Origin: Salvia splendens
Lineage: Eukaryota > Streptophyta > Magnoliopsida > Lamiales > Lamiaceae
Assembly: GCF_004379255.2 (NCBI RefSeq)
Contig: NC_056038.1
Location: 7,416,729 to 7,480,728, forward strand
Direction of reading: 5' to 3'
DNA length: 64,000 nt
Shown piece after piece: positions 60,955 to 64,000 of this stretch. The notes below the pieces were generated by a model. The model saw nothing but the letters and a program-made list of their open reading frames with translations, was not told the origin of the DNA and searched no databases. Within the stretch, counting starts at the first letter, position 1, and the number at the start of each line of letters is the position of its first letter. The translations under genes and the position numbers were made by a program.

Positions 60955-62544
60955 ATGTATCACCAGCTGAATACAGATGGAAAGGAGAGGAAGCTGATCA
61001 GTTGCAAGTGGTTGTTTAAAAAGAAGGTAGAAACCACTGATAAAGACAGAATCAGGTTCAAGGCAAGGCTGGTGGCTAGAGGCTTTACACAGCAGGAGGG
61101 AATCGATTTCAATGAAGTGTTTGCACCTGTTGTGAAGCACACTTCGATTAGGATTCTATTGGCTGTGGTGAATCAGCTTGACTGGGAGCTACAACAGCTT
61201 GATGTGAAGACCGCCTTCCTCAATGGAGATCTAGAGGAAACTATCTTCATGGAACAGCCAGAGGGCTATGTGAAGATTGGAGAAGAAGGCAAGGTGTGCC
61301 TGTTACAGAAAAGTCTTTATGGACTTAAGCAAAGTCCTAGACAGTGGAATAAGAAGTTTGATGCACAGATGAAGAAGATTGGCTTCTCCAAGTCAGAATA
61401 TGATGATTGCATCTACATCAAGAAGGCAGGCAAGACTCCCATTGCCTACCTATTACTCTATGTGGATGATATGCTACTTGCAGGGCCTTCTATGACAGAA
61501 ATTCAGAAAGTTAAACAAGATCTGAAGTCAAGCTTTGAAATGAAGGATCTAGGAGAGTCAAGGAAGATCCTAGGCATACATATTCAGAGAGATAGAGGCT
61601 GCAAGAAGCTGTGGATGCTGCAAACTGACTATATTGAGAAAGTGTTGCAGAGATTCAAAATGGAAAATGCAAAAGCTGCATCAACTCCTCTGTCCCAGAG
61701 TTTTAAGCTATCAAAGGAACAAGCCCCTAAAACTAAGCAAGAGGCTGGTGAGATGGAGGCTATCCCTTATGCTAGTGTGGTTGGAAGTGTTATGTACACT
61801 ATGATTTGTACAAGACCAGATTTGGCTCATGCTATCTCAGTGACTAGCAGATACATGGCAGACCCGGGGAAGGAGCATTGGAATGCTCTTAAGTGGATAT
61901 TGAGGTACATGAAGTCAACTAAGGACTGGGGGATTGTGTTCAATGGCTGGGAAGGTGAATCTGAGGAGGTTGTGCAGGGCTATTGTGATGCAGACTATGC
62001 TGCAAACCTGGACAACAGAAAGTCCCAAACAGGTTATTTTTTCACCATGTTTGGAACTGTAATCAGCTGGAAGTCAGGGTTGCAAAGTGTTGTTGCTCTC
62101 TCAACAACAGAGTCAGAGTATATAGCTCTCACTGCAGCTGTACAGGAGAGTTTTTGGATTCAGGGAGTGATTTCTGACTTTGGTTTTGACCAAAAGACAA
62201 TGGTGATTCATTGTGACAGCAGCTCAGCTATGTGCTTGGCTAAACATCCGGGCTTTCATGAAAGGAGCAAGCACATAGACATAAAGTTGCATTTCATTAG
62301 AGATGAGATTGAAAAGGGGAGAGTGAAGGTGATTAAGATTAACACCTTGCACAATCCGGCTGACATGCTAACAAAGTCTCTAGGTAGAGACAAGTTTGAT
62401 CATTGCAAGAAATGGATCAATGTTTGTGCAAGAACTGAGATGAGCCCTCAGGTGGAGAATTGTAATAATGGAGTGCTCATTTCAGTTGGAAGAAGCTCGG
62501 CTAGAAAGGAGTTCGGTAAGCTCGGCTTACCGAGCTGGAACTAG
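60955..62544 (+). CDS. Copia reverse transcriptase / RNase H fragment
   Basis: Uninterrupted 529-codon frame equal to the C-terminal part of a Copia polyprotein. RT landmarks in order: CKWLFKKK, RLVARGFTQQEGIDF, DVKTAFLNGDL, KSLYGLKQSPRQWN and the catalytic YVDDMLLAG. Then come the connection region (YASVVGSVMYTMICTRPDL) and RNase H with YCDADYAANLDNRKSQTGY, STTESEYIAL, HCDSSSAMCLAKHP and KHIDIKLHF. It ends soon after KKWINVC, and the last ~40 residues run into the 3' non-coding region. The ATG is incidental, because the true start of the polyprotein is missing. Lack of stops over 1.6 kb means the truncation is recent or the fragment is constrained. Confidence 0.92.
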   Translation: MYHQLNTDGKERKLISCKWLFKKKVETTDKDRIRFKARLVARGFTQQEGIDFNEVFAPVVKHTSIRILLAVVNQLDWELQQLDVKTAFLNGDLEETIFMEQPEGYVKIGEEGKVCLLQKSLYGLKQSPRQWNKKFDAQMKKIGFSKSEYDDCIYIKKAGKTPIAYLLLYVDDMLLAGPSMTEIQKVKQDLKSSFEMKDLGESRKILGIHIQRDRGCKKLWMLQTDYIEKVLQRFKMENAKAASTPLSQSFKLSKEQAPKTKQEAGEMEAIPYASVVGSVMYTMICTRPDLAHAISVTSRYMADPGKEHWNALKWILRYMKSTKDWGIVFNGWEGESEEVVQGYCDADYAANLDNRKSQTGYFFTMFGTVISWKSGLQSVVALSTTESEYIALTAAVQESFWIQGVISDFGFDQKTMVIHCDSSSAMCLAKHPGFHERSKHIDIKLHFIRDEIEKGRVKVIKINTLHNPADMLTKSLGRDKFDHCKKWINVCARTEMSPQVENCNNGVLISVGRSSARKEFGKLGLPSWN

Positions 62545-63062
62545 CCTGGAACTAGCCGAGAAGAAGAAGAAGGCAGAAGTCGGTAAGCTCAGCGGTAAAG
62601 AAGCTCGGTATGGAAGATCGGTAAGGAAGCTCGGCGTTGAGCTGGAATGAGCCGAGCAGGAAGAGTTCGGTTGTAAGCCAAGGAAGGAGTTCGGTATTGA
62701 GCCGAAGAAGGAGTTCGGTCTTGAACCGAGAAGGTAGAAGCAACCTAGCCGAACTAGCCGTTGGAGCAGCAGTTAGTTAGCCGAGATGTAGCGGTTATTC
62801 TTCTTGCTTTCTTGATTCTTCTTGTAGTTAGTTAGTAGCAGTTGCTACGTGATTATAGAGCTTTAAATAGCTCACCATGTATGTAGTTTAGAATATAGAG
62901 TTTAATCAATAAAGAGTTTTCCAGTTTTCTCTCCAAGATTATCATCTTCAATACTCAAAGTGTGAGTGTGTGTGTTTCCTGCATTGTGTGATCTCATACA
63001 ACAGTGAGTGTGTGTGTGATCTTATTGAGTGTGTGAAAGCCTTGTGTGCGTAAATCCCAACA
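60955..63062 (+). mobile_element. 5'-truncated Ty1/Copia retrotransposon with 3' LTR
   Basis: The reverse transcriptase/RNase H end of a Copia polyprotein is followed by about 500 bp of non-coding sequence ending in CCCAACA (63056-63062), a typical Copia LTR terminus. There is no 5' LTR, gag, protease or integrase. GTAAA follows the 3' end (63063-63067) and also lies immediately before the 5' breakpoint (about 60950-60955), so the truncated copy may have inserted as such. The 3' region (about 62485-62760) holds many short 'ctcggtaag' and 'gagttcggt..gagccga' repeats. The LTR start could not be fixed without a second copy. Confidence 0.82.
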
Positions 63063-63277
63063 GTAAAGTATATAAATATAGGTATTTACTTTATTAGACT
63101 TTATAATTAAATGAAAGTGTATGTAATTGTGTACTTATAGAAAAAGAGCCAAATTTTATTAGGCTACATATAGAAACATGTAAATACGTGTCCGTCGATT
63201 TTCAACAATAAAATGTAGTAGAAGTACTACTATTTGGTACCACTTAATATTCTATATTTTAGTTAGTTAATATATTA

Positions 63278-63390
63278 CTCCCTCCGTTCCCAATTAGGAG
63301 TCACTCTTTGACCGGGCACGAGTTTTAAGGAAGTGTTTGAATATGTGGTGTAATAAATGGAATTAGGTAGTGCAATGTGGGATTGTTTTC
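63278..63390. mobile_element. Stowaway/mariner end fragment at the OCTOPUS breakpoint
   Basis: Starts with CTCCCTCCGTTCCC next to TA (63276-63277), the Stowaway-type terminus. Its other end is missing: OCTOPUS-like coding sequence begins at 63391 instead of an inverted GGGACGGAGGGAG. Translation of the disrupted gene runs through this fragment to a stop at 63325-63327. Confidence 0.7.
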
Positions 63391-64000
63391 CTTCTTCATC
63401 TTCTGGTTTCGCCGCCATTTGTGCCATTTCTTGCTGAAAACAGAGGCCGCCGCCCAAAACCCGCCTCCGCCAGAGCTCTTCTTCTCTTGGCTGTGGAGAT
63501 CAATGTGCTTCTTTATCTTCTTCACATTACTCTCTTCTTCAACTATTTCGCCTTCATTTACCTCGACTTCAACTTCGTTTCTTGAATTCTCCAAATGGGA
63601 TTTTTCAATTTCATCAATTTCTGCATTTTTCGGGTCACAGAAATCGTCGTCGTTCTCGGTCTCCTTGAAAACGGGCCTCTCTGCCGCTAAAGATCTGATT
63701 TTTTTGCCGTTTGCGGGATTTTGGCTGGAGGAGGTGCCGCCGTCGTCGAGGGAGAAGAGAGACCAGAGAGTGTTTCTCCCTCTAACATCGCAAGATTTCC
63801 TCTGGGGCTCGAAGAATTGGCTCAAAGCTTCGTTCTTGGACGCCGAGAATGACTTTGTGCGGCAGAGCTAGGGGAAAAAGGAAGTCTTCGAGGGCTTCTG
63901 AGGTGGGAAGAAGCTGCTGCTGTTGGTGGCGGCTGGTTTCGCAGCGGCAGAGGAGGAGGAGGAGGAGAAGAGGGCTTTGATGGCGGCGGAGGAGGGGCGG
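63325..64000 (-). pseudogene. OPS: OCTOPUS-like (DUF740) protein, truncated and with a nonsense codon; runs off the window
   Basis: OCTOPUS is a polar plasma-membrane protein that promotes phloem differentiation. Minus-strand translation from the window edge gives SSAAIKALF, a Ser/Ala run, FFPPQKPSKTSFFP, then an in-frame TAG (63868-63870) where the family has Glu in FFPELRRTKSFS. The same frame continues with RTKSFSASKNEALSQFFEPQ, RKSCDVRGRNTLWSLFSLDD, an acidic region, and FWAAASVFSKKWHKWRRNQK. At 63391, just after KMKK, homology stops and the frame enters a Stowaway-like fragment, ending at 63325. The C-terminal half typical of the family is absent. The N-terminal part lies beyond 64000. 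Identification rests on several recalled blocks and is strong; loss of function is inferred from the TAG and the truncation. Confidence 0.85.

Overview
This window is nuclear DNA from a flowering plant, most likely a eudicot. The genes are intron-rich with GT-AG junctions and plant-specific families (R2R3-MYB, serine carboxypeptidase-like, 4CL-like, ABCG3, OCTOPUS). They lie in AT-rich intergenic DNA full of Harbinger, Stowaway and MULE elements, LTR retroelements and a plastid DNA insert. The exact species cannot be read from the sequence; the protein flavour would fit an asterid, but that is a guess.

Layout, left to right. 1-5900 is non-coding, with a 681-bp MULE-type hairpin MITE (9-bp target duplication) and a Harbinger MITE. 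5955-8466 (+) is a complete serine carboxypeptidase of the SCPL48 clade. 9777-11900 (+) is a METTL21-like methyltransferase. 14433-15397 (+) is a subgroup-14 R2R3-MYB factor. A TRIM-like mini-retroelement and a Stowaway MITE follow. 18594-22146 (-) is a complete, probably organelle-targeted glyoxalase I; its third intron holds a nearly perfect 580-bp palindrome. 22.2-26 kb is AT-rich, with a 161-bp tandem duplication and a degenerate ~200-bp tandem array. 26029-28178 is a Harbinger element carrying only the SANT/Myb partner gene. 30482-32916 (+) is a peroxisomal 4CL-like acyl-CoA ligase ending in SKL. 34126-34560 is an internally deleted derivative of the 26-kb element. 35289-37203 is a Harbinger element with an intact DDE transposase. 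37554-40637 (+) is ABCF1. 41101-42011 is a Stowaway MITE split by a Harbinger MITE. 43288-45502 is a very young non-autonomous LTR element coding one gag-like protein with an unrecognised C-terminal half. 46229-50198 (-) is ABCG3. 52347-52588 is a plastid 23S rRNA fragment. 54195-58090 (+) is a CDC48 pseudogene that keeps its introns. 59519-59839 (-) is a small secreted-peptide precursor. 60955-63062 is a 5'-truncated Copia element with an open RT/RNase H reading frame. 63325-64000 (-) is an OCTOPUS-like pseudogene.

The host genes are unrelated housekeeping, signalling and metabolic genes and do not form a pathway or cluster. The most interesting material is in the mobile DNA: the gag-only LTR element, the Harbinger family whose two proteins sit on separate elements together with a deletion derivative, the intronic palindrome, and the small peptide gene. 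Exon borders were placed by eye from GT-AG sites and reading-frame continuity. Family assignments come from recognised motifs, not from searches.
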